Below, piece by piece: positions 44,624-52,960 of a stretch of 64,000 nucleotides of DNA. The notes below the pieces were generated by a model. That model was not told where the DNA came from. It searched no databases and saw nothing but the letters and a program-made list of their open reading frames with translations. The number at the start of each line of letters is the position of its first letter. Positions within the stretch are counted from its first letter, which is position 1. The DNA is taken from positions 310,001 through 374,000 of the forward strand of contig NZ_FMAD01000007.1 in NCBI RefSeq assembly GCF_900094595.1. Direction: 5' to 3'. Origin of the DNA: Cupriavidus alkaliphilus. GTDB taxonomy: Bacteria; Pseudomonadota; Gammaproteobacteria; Burkholderiales; Burkholderiaceae. A program made the position numbers and the translations under genes.

Positions 44624-45204
44624 AAGCCGTCTGCGTGTATTGCGGGTCCAGTCCCGGCAACCGTCCCGAATATGCCCAAGGCGCGCGCCTGCTCGGCCGC
44701 ACCCTGGCCGAAAGCGGCCTGACGCTGGTGTACGGCGGCGGCAAGGTGGGCCTGATGGGCATCGTCGCCGACGCCGTGCTCGAACATGGCGGCCGTGCCA
44801 TCGGCATCATCCCCGAAGCGCTGATGCAGAAGGAAGTCGGCCACCGCGGCCTGACCGAGCTGCACGTGGTGCGCAACATGCACGAACGCAAGCAGATGAT
44901 GGCCGACCGCGCCGACGCCTTTGTCGCCATGCCCGGTGGCGTGGGTACCTTCGAAGAGCTGTTCGAGACCTTCACCTGGCTGCAGCTGGGCTACCACGCC
45001 AAGCCGGTAGGCCTGCTGAACCTGGCCGGGTTCTACGACGGCATGCTGGGCTTCCTGTCGCACGCGGTGCGCGAAGGCTTCCTGAAGCAGGTGCACGCCG
45101 AGCTGCTGCACGTGGGCGACACGCCCGCCGGCCTGCTGGCGCAACTGGCGGCCGCGCCGCGCGTGCGAGTCGACAAGTGGCAGGAGGCGCGCGACCAGAC
45201 CTGA
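44620..45204 (+). CDS. LOG-family protein (cytokinin riboside 5'-monophosphate phosphoribohydrolase-like)
   Basis: 194 residues. The lysine-decarboxylase-like fold shows YGGGKVGLMG and the signature MPGGVGTFEELFE. Family members release free cytokinin-type bases from nucleoside monophosphates or hydrolyse nucleotides. The start GTG overlaps the TetR stop (GTGA) and has an AAAGGA SD, so the pair is an operon. In a bacterium the physiological substrate is usually unknown. Confidence 0.92.
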   Translation: MKAVCVYCGSSPGNRPEYAQGARLLGRTLAESGLTLVYGGGKVGLMGIVADAVLEHGGRAIGIIPEALMQKEVGHRGLTELHVVRNMHERKQMMADRADAFVAMPGGVGTFEELFETFTWLQLGYHAKPVGLLNLAGFYDGMLGFLSHAVREGFLKQVHAELLHVGDTPAGLLAQLAAAPRVRVDKWQEARDQT

Positions 45205-45229
45205 GCGCGCGCCAGCTTCCGGCCCGGGT

Positions 45230-45826
45230 TCAGAAGGAAGAGCCCGGCTGCTGCAGGAACGCCAGTTCCTCGGCCGTACTCTGCCGGCCCAGTACCGCAT
45301 TGCGGTGCGGGAAGCGGCCAAAGCGCGCGATGATCACGCGGTGCTTCTCGGCCCACTCGACGGCATCCACCGCCCCGCCGCTGGCTTCGCGCAGCTGCGT
45401 CATCAGGCGCACCGCCTCGTCCTGGTCTTCCAGCGCCTCGGAATGCTCGAACGGCATGTAGCAGAACATGCGGTGGTAGTCGGTCGGCAGCGCGCGGTCC
45501 ATGCCGCTGGCGACGATGCGCCGGGCCAGTGCCAGCGCCTGCGCATCGGTGCCGAAGCTGCGCGGATCGTTGCGGAACATATTGCGCGGGAACTGGTCCA
45601 GCAGCACCACGCGCGCGCACGCGCCCTCGGGCGTGACCGACCAGTCGTCAGGCGCCCCGTCGCAGGCGACCTCCCAGTCAGACAGGAAGTTCGCGCGAAT
45701 CTGCGCATCGAATGCATCCGACTTGGTGAACCATTGCGGGCGCACCGTATTCCAGGCGGCCGAACCGGGCTGGTCGAACCAGAAATCCAGCACACGCAGG
45801 GCGTCTTCAGGCAGTTGGGCTGTCAT
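45230..45826 (-). CDS. DUF924 family protein
   Basis: 198 residues. The family pattern VLDFWFDQPGSAAWNTVRPQ, LLDQFPRNMFR and FCYMPFEHSE is clear. All-helical, TPR-like fold; function unknown. Convergent with the LOG gene. Confidence 0.88.
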   Translation of the reverse strand: MTAQLPEDALRVLDFWFDQPGSAAWNTVRPQWFTKSDAFDAQIRANFLSDWEVACDGAPDDWSVTPEGACARVVLLDQFPRNMFRNDPRSFGTDAQALALARRIVASGMDRALPTDYHRMFCYMPFEHSEALEDQDEAVRLMTQLREASGGAVDAVEWAEKHRVIIARFGRFPHRNAVLGRQSTAEELAFLQQPGSSF

Positions 45827-45870
45827 CGGCAGGAAAAACCTTTCGGGTTAGAAACGGCAGCGCTGGCGCC

Positions 45871-46287
45871 TCAGCGCGCCACATTGCGCATCCAGTCGGC
45901 GGTCTGGAAGAAGGCCTGCATCAGGCGCAGCTGCAGGTCTTCGGGCAGGCCGATGTCCTGCATCGCCAGCGCCATGCAGCGCATCCACTGGTCGCGCTCG
46001 CTGACGCCGATCTCGAACGGCAGATGCCGCGCGCGCAGGCGCGGATGGCCGAAGCGCTCGATAAAGTGGTTGGGGCCGCCCAGCCAGCCGCACAAAAACC
46101 AGAACAGCTTGTCGCGCGAGCCCTCGAGCGACGGCGGATGCAGCGCGCGCAGCGCGGCGAATTGCGGCTCCAGGTCCATCAGGTCGTAGAAACGGTCGAC
46201 CAGTTCGCGCACGCGCGCCTCGCCGCCCACCAGTTCAAAGGCAGTGACCTCGGCATTGCCGGGCTTGTCATCGGATTCAGTACTCAT
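45871..46287 (-). CDS. Group II truncated hemoglobin
   Basis: 138 residues, 2-on-2 globin fold. Visible features: RELVDRFYDLMD (helix B), the proximal His in LRARHLPFEIG (F8) and RDQWMRCM with the Trp at G8 diagnostic of group II. The likely role is oxygen or nitric-oxide handling. It is separated by 35 bp from the FtsX-type permease gene upstream. Confidence 0.93.
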   Translation of the reverse strand: MSTESDDKPGNAEVTAFELVGGEARVRELVDRFYDLMDLEPQFAALRALHPPSLEGSRDKLFWFLCGWLGGPNHFIERFGHPRLRARHLPFEIGVSERDQWMRCMALAMQDIGLPEDLQLRLMQAFFQTADWMRNVAR

Positions 46288-46322
46288 CACACACTCGGTC
46301 TGCGCGGCGCCGGCACGCTGGC

Positions 46323-48938
46323 TCAGGCATCGCGCAAGGTCGCCAGCGCTGGCTGGCGCAGCACTTCGCGCAGGCCCAGCCAGCCGCCGGCAAAAGCGCA
46401 CAGCATGCCAGAAACCACGCCGACCGGCACGATCCACGCATTGAAGCGGTACGGGAAATCGAATACGAACTGCGACAGCCCCCAGCCCACCGCGATCGCG
46501 CCGAGGCTGGCCAGCAGGCCGGCGAGGCCGCCCACCACCAGGAACTCGGCATACTGGGTCTGCCGCACCAGTGCGGCAGACGCACCCAGCGCCTTGAGCA
46601 GGCCCGCGTCGCGCTTGCGCTCGTCGCGCGCGCCGGACAAGGCCGCGTACAGCACCGTCACCCCGGCGGCCAGCGTGAACACGAACAGGAACTCCACCGC
46701 CGCAATCACCTGGTCCAGGATGTCCTGGATCTGGCGCAGGATCATGTCGGTATTGACCACGGTGATGTTGGGAAAGGCCGCGATCAGCCGGTTGCCCAGC
46801 GCGGCGCTGGCGGGCGGCAGGTGGAACGAGGTGATGTAGGTCTCGGGCATGCCCTGCATCGCCCGCGGCGGCAGGATCACGAAGAAGTTGACCCGCATCG
46901 AGCCCCAGTCGAGCTTGCGCAGCGAGGTCACGCGCGCCTGCACCGGCTGGCCGGCCACGTCGAAGCGCAGCGTGTCGCCGAGACGGATGCCCAGGGTCTT
47001 GGCGATGCCCTCTTCCACCGACGCGCCCGCCTCGTCGCCGTCCGAGCCGTTCGACCAGCGCCCGGCGATCACGCGGTTGCCCTCCGGCAGCGCATCGGTG
47101 TAGGACAGGTTGAACTCGCGCTCGACCAGGTTGCGCGCGCGCCCGTCCTCGAAGCTGTCGCCGCGGATGGTGCGCGCGCCGATATGGGTCAGGCGCCCGC
47201 GCACCATCGGGTAAAGCAGGTCGGTGATGCCGGCGCCGGCCAGCATCTGGCGCAGCGGCTCGCGCTGGTCCGGCTGGATATTGATGATGAAGCGGTTGGG
47301 CGCGTCCGCCGGCGTGGCGCTGCGCCAGGAATCGACCAGGTCGTTGCGGGTCATGCCGAGCAGCAGCAGCGCCATCAGCCCCACCGCCAGCGCCACGGTC
47401 TGCAGCACCGTGACCGCGCGACGGCGCTCCAGCACCGCCAGCGCAAAGCGCCACCCCATCGCCGCGCGCCCGCGCAGGCGTCCGCGCAGCAGCCGCGACA
47501 GCAGCGTCAGCAGGCCCAGCGCCAGCACGCCGAACACCACCCCCGCGGCGACAAAGCCGCCGGCGGTGGTCAGGCCCAGCCGCAGGTCGCGCGCGGCCAC
47601 CAGCAGCAGCGCGACAAAAGCGCCAAGCCCCAGCGCATAGGCCACCCAGGCCGACACCGGCGGCAGCCCGATATCGCGCCGCAGCACCCGCAGCGGCGCG
47701 ACCCGCGTCAGCGCCAGCAGCGGCGGCAGCGCAAACCCGGCCAGCAGCACCAGCCCGGCCAGCACCCCCACCAACGCCGGCAGCAGCGACGGCTGCGGCA
47801 GCGACACCTTGAGCAGCCCGCCCAGCGACAGCAGCAGGCCATAGTGCGCCAGGTAGCCGAGCAGCACGCCGGCCAGCGCGCCGCCCGCGCCGACCAGCAG
47901 GAATTCCAGCCCGAAGGCCCGCAGGATCTGCCCGCGCGACAGCCCCAGGCACTTGTAGACCGCGCAGGCATCGGTGTGGCGCTGCATGTAGCGGCGCGCC
48001 GACATCGCGATCGCCACTGCCGCGATCATCGACGACAGCACCGCCACCAGCGACAGGAAGCGCTCGGCGCGGTCCAGCGTGGCGCGCATCTGCGGCTGGC
48101 CGGATTCCAGCGACTCGACCCGCGTATTGCGCAACTGGCGGCGTTCGATCTCGTCCTGCGCCCATTTCTGGAAGGCCGCGCCGGCGGCATCCGGACCTGC
48201 CACCAGCAGCCGGTAGGTGACGCGGCTGCCCCAGCCGATCAGCCCGGTGCTGTCCAGGTCCGACAGCGGCATCAGCACGCGCGGCGCAAAGTTCATGAAG
48301 CCGGTGCCGCGATCGAGTTCCTGCGTGATGATGCGGTCGATGCGGAAGCTGCGGCTGCCCAGCCGCAGGCTGTCGCCCACCGCCACGCCCAGCGCGCCCA
48401 GCAGCGCCTCGTCGACCCATACCGTGCCCGGCGCGGGAATGCCGTCCGCGGGCGCGTCCGGCCCGCCCGGCGCGCCGGTCACCTTGAGCCGGCCGCGCAG
48501 CGGATAGCCGTCGGTCACCGCCTTGAGCGCGGCCAGCTGGCTGGGCGGCTCGGCGCCGGCCTGGGCCTTGCCCTCGGCAGTGGCCATGCTCGGGAAGGTA
48601 ACGGTCTGCGCCACCGCCAGGCCGGCTGCCCGGGCACGCTGCGCGAACGCGGCGTCGAATGGCTGGTCGGCCACCAGCAGCACATCCGAGGCAATCATCT
48701 GGCGCGCGTCGCGCTCAAGGCCCAGCCGCATGCGGTCGGCCATGAAGCCCACGCTGGTCAGCGCGGCCACGGCCAGCACCAGCGCAAACAGCAGCAGGTA
48801 GAGCTCGCCTGCCAGCCAGTCGCGCCGGGCCATGCGCAGCGCCTGGCGCCAGGCGGAAAATCTGCCGCCGGTGGCAGTGTGCAGTCCAGCGGGTTGGGCG
48901 GCAGTCGCAGGGACGTTGATGGCGGACTCGGAGGGCAT
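46323..48938 (-). CDS. FtsX-family ABC transporter permease, YbbP-like
   Basis: 871 residues. One membrane helix near the N-terminus (about residues 45-66), a large periplasmic MacB-like core, then clusters of helices (about 290-500), a second periplasmic domain and terminal helices. This doubled FtsX layout matches YbbP, which in E. coli works with the ATPase YbbA. No ATPase gene adjoins it here, so its partner is elsewhere or it was lost. Function may be lipid or envelope maintenance. Confidence 0.85.
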   Translation of the reverse strand: MPSESAINVPATAAQPAGLHTATGGRFSAWRQALRMARRDWLAGELYLLLFALVLAVAALTSVGFMADRMRLGLERDARQMIASDVLLVADQPFDAAFAQRARAAGLAVAQTVTFPSMATAEGKAQAGAEPPSQLAALKAVTDGYPLRGRLKVTGAPGGPDAPADGIPAPGTVWVDEALLGALGVAVGDSLRLGSRSFRIDRIITQELDRGTGFMNFAPRVLMPLSDLDSTGLIGWGSRVTYRLLVAGPDAAGAAFQKWAQDEIERRQLRNTRVESLESGQPQMRATLDRAERFLSLVAVLSSMIAAVAIAMSARRYMQRHTDACAVYKCLGLSRGQILRAFGLEFLLVGAGGALAGVLLGYLAHYGLLLSLGGLLKVSLPQPSLLPALVGVLAGLVLLAGFALPPLLALTRVAPLRVLRRDIGLPPVSAWVAYALGLGAFVALLLVAARDLRLGLTTAGGFVAAGVVFGVLALGLLTLLSRLLRGRLRGRAAMGWRFALAVLERRRAVTVLQTVALAVGLMALLLLGMTRNDLVDSWRSATPADAPNRFIINIQPDQREPLRQMLAGAGITDLLYPMVRGRLTHIGARTIRGDSFEDGRARNLVEREFNLSYTDALPEGNRVIAGRWSNGSDGDEAGASVEEGIAKTLGIRLGDTLRFDVAGQPVQARVTSLRKLDWGSMRVNFFVILPPRAMQGMPETYITSFHLPPASAALGNRLIAAFPNITVVNTDMILRQIQDILDQVIAAVEFLFVFTLAAGVTVLYAALSGARDERKRDAGLLKALGASAALVRQTQYAEFLVVGGLAGLLASLGAIAVGWGLSQFVFDFPYRFNAWIVPVGVVSGMLCAFAGGWLGLREVLRQPALATLRDA

Positions 48939-49022
48939 CGGTTGGTTGGTTCTTGGTTGCTGGCGCCGGTGCGCCTCGGGTCAGTCAGGCAATGCAAAGA
49001 GCCGGCGGGAACGGCCGCGACG

Positions 49023-49622
49023 CTAGCGTGGTGCGTCGTGCCGGGTCCCGCCGCGCAGGCTGGCATGGACGCGGCGCACCCCGCGCCACAGCTTCGGCAG
49101 CAGCCACACCGAGCCCACCAGGAACACCGCCAGCAGCACCAGGAACAGCACCGGCACGAAAAACGCCAGCAGCAGGCTGCCGGTGGCGGTCAGATCCTCA
49201 GTGAATGAGGCCGTCCAGTTGGAAAACGGTTCCGGCGACACGTTGATCAGCGCGCGCGTGCCGGCCTTGACCGCATGCGCGGTGCCGGCCAGCGTGCCGC
49301 CGACCAGGCCCGCGGCTACCACCCACTGGGGATCCAGCTGGCCGAACGCGGCGGCCGCCAGGATCGCCCCGGCCGGAATGCGGATGAAGGTGTGGATGCC
49401 GTCCCAGACGGTGTCGAACGCCGGCACCTTGTCGGCGACGAACTCGGCCACTGCCAGCACCGCGGCCACGCCGATCACCCACCAGGATTCCAGTGGCTGC
49501 AGCCCGGGCGGCAGTTCCAGCCAGCCCAGCCGCGCCAGCACTCCGGCGGCCAGCACGGCCAGATAGAGGCGAAAGCCGCTGGCCCAGGACATGCCCGCGG
49601 CCAGCGCGGCGGTTTCCAGCAT
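49023..49622 (-). CDS. DUF4126 membrane protein
   Basis: 199 residues, five to six hydrophobic segments. The family pattern WASGFRLYLAVLAAGVLARL at the N-terminus and VAEFVADKVPAFDTVWDGIH is clear. Function unknown. Same direction as the FtsX permease, 84 bp upstream of it. Confidence 0.85.
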   Translation of the reverse strand: MLETAALAAGMSWASGFRLYLAVLAAGVLARLGWLELPPGLQPLESWWVIGVAAVLAVAEFVADKVPAFDTVWDGIHTFIRIPAGAILAAAAFGQLDPQWVVAAGLVGGTLAGTAHAVKAGTRALINVSPEPFSNWTASFTEDLTATGSLLLAFFVPVLFLVLLAVFLVGSVWLLPKLWRGVRRVHASLRGGTRHDAPR

Positions 49623-49742
49623 GGCGCTCCTTGCAAGGGTCCGGCGCGGGCCGGTGCAGACATCGGCGCGCCCTGGCAGGGAGTGTAATACGGACCCGCG
49701 CGCGGTGCGCCCGAACGTCTGCGGTCGGGGCAGGCCAGGCCC

Positions 49743-50840
49743 TCAGCCGTCTTCCTTGCCGTCCGCCCCGAACCAGGGCAACGCCTCTTGCGGCGTCAGG
49801 ATGCCAGCCGGCTCGGCCATGGTGTAGCCGGGCAGCGCTTCGATGCGCCGGGCAAAGGCGGGATCGGCCAGTTGTGCCAGCAGCGCGGCCATCCACCCGG
49901 CGGTCTGGTCGTTCTTGCGCAGCGCCAGGTAGTAGGCCTCGCGCGTGAGCGGCACGAACGCCAGCCCGTGGGCCTCGGCGTTCATGCGCAGCCCGAACCC
50001 GGCCTGGGCCCGGCCGCCATGCACGGCTTCCGCCACTTTTTCGTTGCTGAATTCGGTTTCGTCGTAGCCGGCGATCTGGTCCGGATACAACCCCTCGGCG
50101 GCCAGCAGCTGGTCGAACAGCATGCGCGTGCCCGAGCTGCGCTGCCGGTTGACGAAGCGCGCCTGGCTGCGCGCCAGGCCGCGCAGGTCGTGCACCTCGC
50201 GCGCCAGCTCCGGCGCCAGGATCAGCCCCTGCTCGCGCCACGCCAGCCGCAGCAGCCGCACGGCGCCAGGCCGCAGCCACTTGCGCAGGGTCACATGCGC
50301 CACCGAACCCGCGGTCTGCACCGGCGAGACATAGAACCCGGCCAGCTCCGACTGGCGTTCCTGCAGGCAGATCAGCCCTTCCACGCTGCCGCAGAACACC
50401 GTGTCGAGCTGCAGCGGACTGCCGGCCGTGCCCAGCGCGGCGGCCAGCACTTCCACCGCCGGATCATGGCTGCCGGTGAAATGCACGCACGACTGCGGCT
50501 GCTGGGCGTCGTCCAGGTCGGCAATGAACTCCGCCATGGCGCGCCGCACCGCCGGCTCGATCGACTCGCGCAGGCGCAGCTCGGCGCGCAGCAGGCGCTC
50601 GCCGAAGCGCGTCAGCGACGCGCCGCGCCCGCGTTCCATATCCAGCATGCTGCGGCCAAGCATCTCTTCCCAAGACCGCATCACGCCCCAGGCGTGGCGG
50701 TACGACAGCCCGATCTCGCGCGCGGCGCGATGCAGCGACCCGGTTTCGCGCACCGCCTTGAGCAGCTGGAACACCTTGGCATTGGCGCGCGGATTGTCGT
50801 CGGGGGCGACCACGGGAAACAGGTCGAAGCGGAAAGTCAT
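49743..50840 (-). CDS. ModE-like regulator with periplasmic-binding-protein-like C-terminus
   Basis: 365 residues. The N-terminal HTH is ModE/LysR-type (GSLHRAAREIGLSYRHAWGV). The C-terminal 230 residues form a substrate-binding-like domain, the architecture seen in tungstate/molybdate regulators. It is divergent from a tungstate-binding protein gene (tupA), so it probably senses tungstate or molybdate and controls that gene. TTATGT-type repeats lie in the shared 145-bp promoter region. Confidence 0.82.
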   Translation of the reverse strand: MTFRFDLFPVVAPDDNPRANAKVFQLLKAVRETGSLHRAAREIGLSYRHAWGVMRSWEEMLGRSMLDMERGRGASLTRFGERLLRAELRLRESIEPAVRRAMAEFIADLDDAQQPQSCVHFTGSHDPAVEVLAAALGTAGSPLQLDTVFCGSVEGLICLQERQSELAGFYVSPVQTAGSVAHVTLRKWLRPGAVRLLRLAWREQGLILAPELAREVHDLRGLARSQARFVNRQRSSGTRMLFDQLLAAEGLYPDQIAGYDETEFSNEKVAEAVHGGRAQAGFGLRMNAEAHGLAFVPLTREAYYLALRKNDQTAGWMAALLAQLADPAFARRIEALPGYTMAEPAGILTPQEALPWFGADGKEDG

Positions 50841-50947
50841 AGGTTCTCCGCTACATATTTACTTGTCGATCTCGGCTGCACCACAATGAATACCCCATTC
50901 TTATGTTGTTTTGCCGCATTCTCACTGAGATCCATTGGCAAATGCAA

Positions 50948-50967
50948 TTATGTCGACAAAAACATAA
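50948..50967. promoter_or_regulatory. Inverted repeat upstream of tupA, probable operator
   Basis: TTATGT and ACATAA are perfect 6-bp arms with an 8-nt spacer, just before the tupA SD. A second TTATGT occurs at 50901-50906. It is a likely binding site for the divergent ModE-like regulator. Confidence 0.5.
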
Positions 50968-50984
50968 TAACAAGGAGATACCGT

Positions 50985-51806
50985 ATGTCCCGCCGCGCCC
51001 AGGCCTTGCGCCGCCTCGCCGCCCCGCTACTCTGCATCGCCCTGCTGCCGGCGGCGCATGGCGGCGAGATCAAGCTGGCCACCACCACCAGCACCGAGAA
51101 CTCGGGCCTGCTCAAGCACCTGCTGCCGCGTTTCGAGAAAACGTCGGGCGTCACCGTGAAGGTGATCGCGGTGGGCTCGGGCAAGGCCATGAAGATGGGG
51201 GAGATGGGCGATGTCGACGTGCTGCTGGTGCATGCGCGCAAGATGGAAGACGCGTTCGTCGCCGCCGGCTACGGCATCAACCGGCGCGACGTGATGTACA
51301 ACGACTTCATCTTGGTCGGCCCGGCCAGCGACCCGGCTGGGGTCAAAGGCGGCAAGGATGTGCTGGCCGGCCTGCGCAAGCTCGCCGCCAGCGGCAGCAA
51401 GTTCATCTCGCGCGGCGACAACTCCGGCACCGACGTGATGGAGAAGGATTACTGGAAGCAGCTCGGCATCGAACCCAAGGGCCAGCCGTGGTACGTCAAC
51501 GCCGGCCTGGGCATGGGCGAGGTGCTGACCATGGCGGCGCAGATGCCCGCCTATACGCTGTCGGACCGCGCCACCTACGGCGCTTACCGGGCAAAAACCG
51601 GGCTCATGATCGCCATCGAAGGCGACCCGAAGATGTTCAATCCGTACGGGATCATCGCGGTCAACCCGGCCAGGCATCCGGGTATCAACTACAAGGATGC
51701 GATGAAGCTGGTCGAATGGATCACGTCAAGGGAAGGACAGGAGGCGATTGCGGGGTATAAGGTTGAGGGCGAACAGCTGTTCTTTCCCAACTACGGTACG
51801 AAATAA
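50985..51806 (+). CDS. tupA: Tungstate ABC transporter substrate-binding protein
   Basis: 273 residues with a signal peptide (APLLCIALLPAAHGGE) and the TupA pattern IKLATTTSTENSGLLKHLLP. TupA is the high-affinity periplasmic tungstate receptor of a TupABC importer. The start has an AAGGAG SD. No permease (tupB) or ATPase (tupC) follows; an accessory region begins instead. The protein is full length, so the gene itself is intact. Confidence 0.88.
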   Translation: MSRRAQALRRLAAPLLCIALLPAAHGGEIKLATTTSTENSGLLKHLLPRFEKTSGVTVKVIAVGSGKAMKMGEMGDVDVLLVHARKMEDAFVAAGYGINRRDVMYNDFILVGPASDPAGVKGGKDVLAGLRKLAASGSKFISRGDNSGTDVMEKDYWKQLGIEPKGQPWYVNAGLGMGEVLTMAAQMPAYTLSDRATYGAYRAKTGLMIAIEGDPKMFNPYGIIAVNPARHPGINYKDAMKLVEWITSREGQEAIAGYKVEGEQLFFPNYGTK

Positions 51807-51948
51807 CACTCAGCCAGAGGCTCCCCTCACCGATCTTGCGTCACCCCAGTAATGCACGGTGTATTCGATCACATCAACCCGTGGCGGGGGGGTCCGCCAC
51901 TATCGAGGGGGCCTTCCTCGCCGCGCACAGACATTAGTTCCCGCCGGG

Positions 51949-52282
51949 CTATTCGCCGAGCTCCCGGCGCAAGTCTCGCGCGACACCTGCATGGCTGGTA
52001 TCACTCATACCCGATAGCAGCAGCGCGTCGTCCACCGGTTCCTGGCGGCGCACATTGAGCGCCGCCAGGTTCGCTAGCGCAGCATCTCGCGTGCCTTTTA
52101 TATCCATCACCCTTGACCGCTAACGCGCCGGGCTTCGCTTGCACCGCGCCGTAGTCACGGATGGCGTCTTCGCGTCGCCAGTATTCGCTCAGGCGTTCGG
52201 CCTTCAGGTTCATGGGCGTGTCCGGCCACTGGACGCTCGGCAAGTGGGAGCAACTATCTAGGTCAACCTCTAACACCGGCAT
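51949..52282 (-). pseudogene. Probable frameshifted gene remnant, unrecognised
   Basis: Two minus-strand frames join end to end. The upstream one (from 52282) reads ...MNLKAERLSEYWRREDAIRD and continues past 52110. The downstream one (52107 to 51949, 52 residues) starts MDIKGTRDAALANLAALNVR and ends RDLRRELGE. Both look protein-like, and the switch at 52100-52130 fits a frameshift. I do not recognise the family. It sits at the boundary of the accessory region and may be debris of an older insertion. The downstream frame could also be an intact 52-residue gene. Confidence 0.35.
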
Positions 52283-52550
52283 CTAGCCGCGATACGGCCT
52301 TCGCGGAACGACTTTCGGTCTGCAGCCGACTCGTTGCCTGTCTCTAAGCGTTGCTGCCACCCGCAGCTTCTGCGGTCCTCAGACAAGGCCTCATCCCTCG
52401 CCAGAAAGACTCATAGGACTCAGGCCACTGCCAAGGCGGGACAATGTTTGAATTCACCGTTCAAATCCCGGATATGAGCATCAAATATCGAATACCTAAT
52501 AAAACGCCGGCGCTGGCATTGAATCATCCCAGCTCATTTCCTACCATCTG
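52283..52550. other. Gene-free stretch at the start of the accessory region
   Basis: No gene is seen here. Base composition shifts from GC-rich to clearly AT-richer after about 52440. A short GTTCAAATCCC stretch near 52460 looks like a tRNA T-arm but no tRNA can be folded around it. Confidence 0.4.
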
Positions 52551-52572
52551 TCAGGCAAAGGCCTGATTTTTA
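52551..52572 (+). terminator. Terminator-like hairpin upstream of the peptide operon
   Basis: A perfect 6-bp stem (TCAGGC/GCCTGA) with an AAAG loop is followed by TTTTTAT on the plus strand. It may end upstream transcription, or attenuate the peptide operon if the promoter lies before it. Confidence 0.5.
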
Positions 52573-52708
52573 TCGCACAAAAATCAGCTTCTTTGCGGGA
52601 CTTCTGGGCAAAAAGTGGCGCAGATATTTTATCTACTCACTCTACGCCGGTATTTTTCTTAGGAAATCACCCCAGGAAATTTCCCATCAAATGTCCAGAA
52701 TTTGATCG

Positions 52709-52722
52709 CCATTTTAAAATGG
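52709..52722. promoter_or_regulatory. 14-bp perfect palindrome before the precursor gene
   Basis: CCATTTTAAAATGG is a perfect palindrome about 10 bp before the SD of the precursor-peptide gene. Its place suggests an operator or an AT-rich promoter part. No regulator gene lies inside the operon. Confidence 0.4.
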
Positions 52723-52742
52723 TTTAACCTCAAGGAGTCGTC

Positions 52743-52904
52743 ATGCAAAATACAGACATCGATCCCATCGTTCAATCATCCGCCGCGGAAACCACGGATC
52801 AGGACATTGACAAGGCCGCGCGAGAAATTGAGCGTCAGATCCAAGGCCGAGCTTGGAACATGAACCAGCCCCTCAATATGATTGCATACGAAGACCAAAG
52901 CTGA
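52743..52904 (+). CDS. Candidate RiPP precursor peptide
   Basis: 53 residues, first gene of the operon. A strong SD (AAGGAG, 5 bp spacing) precedes the ATG. The N-terminal 35 residues are acidic and helical-looking (DIDKAAREIERQIQG), like a leader. The C-terminal part RAWNMNQPLNMIAYEDQS is polar and Asn/Gln/Met-rich, like a core, and repeats the dipeptide NM. There are no Cys, so lanthionine or disulfide formation is excluded. The two downstream oxygenases suggest hydroxylation of Asn, Gln, Asp, Leu, Ile or aromatic side chains. There is no double-glycine site. The precursor call is inference from size, position and neighbours. Confidence 0.6.
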   Translation: MQNTDIDPIVQSSAAETTDQDIDKAAREIERQIQGRAWNMNQPLNMIAYEDQS

Positions 52905-52917
52905 CATCAGCCGAAGC

Positions 52918-52936
52918 GGCGCCCCATTGGGGCGTC
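52918..52936 (+). promoter_or_regulatory. Hairpin between precursor and modification genes
   Basis: GGCGCCCC-ATT-GGGGCGTC folds into an 8-bp stem with one GU pair and a 3-nt loop, 14 bp after the precursor stop. No T-run follows. Such hairpins often raise the precursor:enzyme ratio by partial termination or by protecting the upstream mRNA. Confidence 0.5.
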
Positions 52937-52960
52937 GTCACTTCCAAGAAGGAGTGGATC

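Noticed and set aside
52455-52475. tRNA-like T-arm (GTTCAAATCCC) at the island start, a possible attachment site
   Set aside because: No acceptor or anticodon stem can be built around it, and no matching copy was noticed at the right edge of the region.
52853-52960. Longer start for the HExxH protein inside the precursor gene
   Set aside because: It would overlap the precursor frame, cross the hairpin and add 36 residues without support; the ATG at 52961 has a strong SD.
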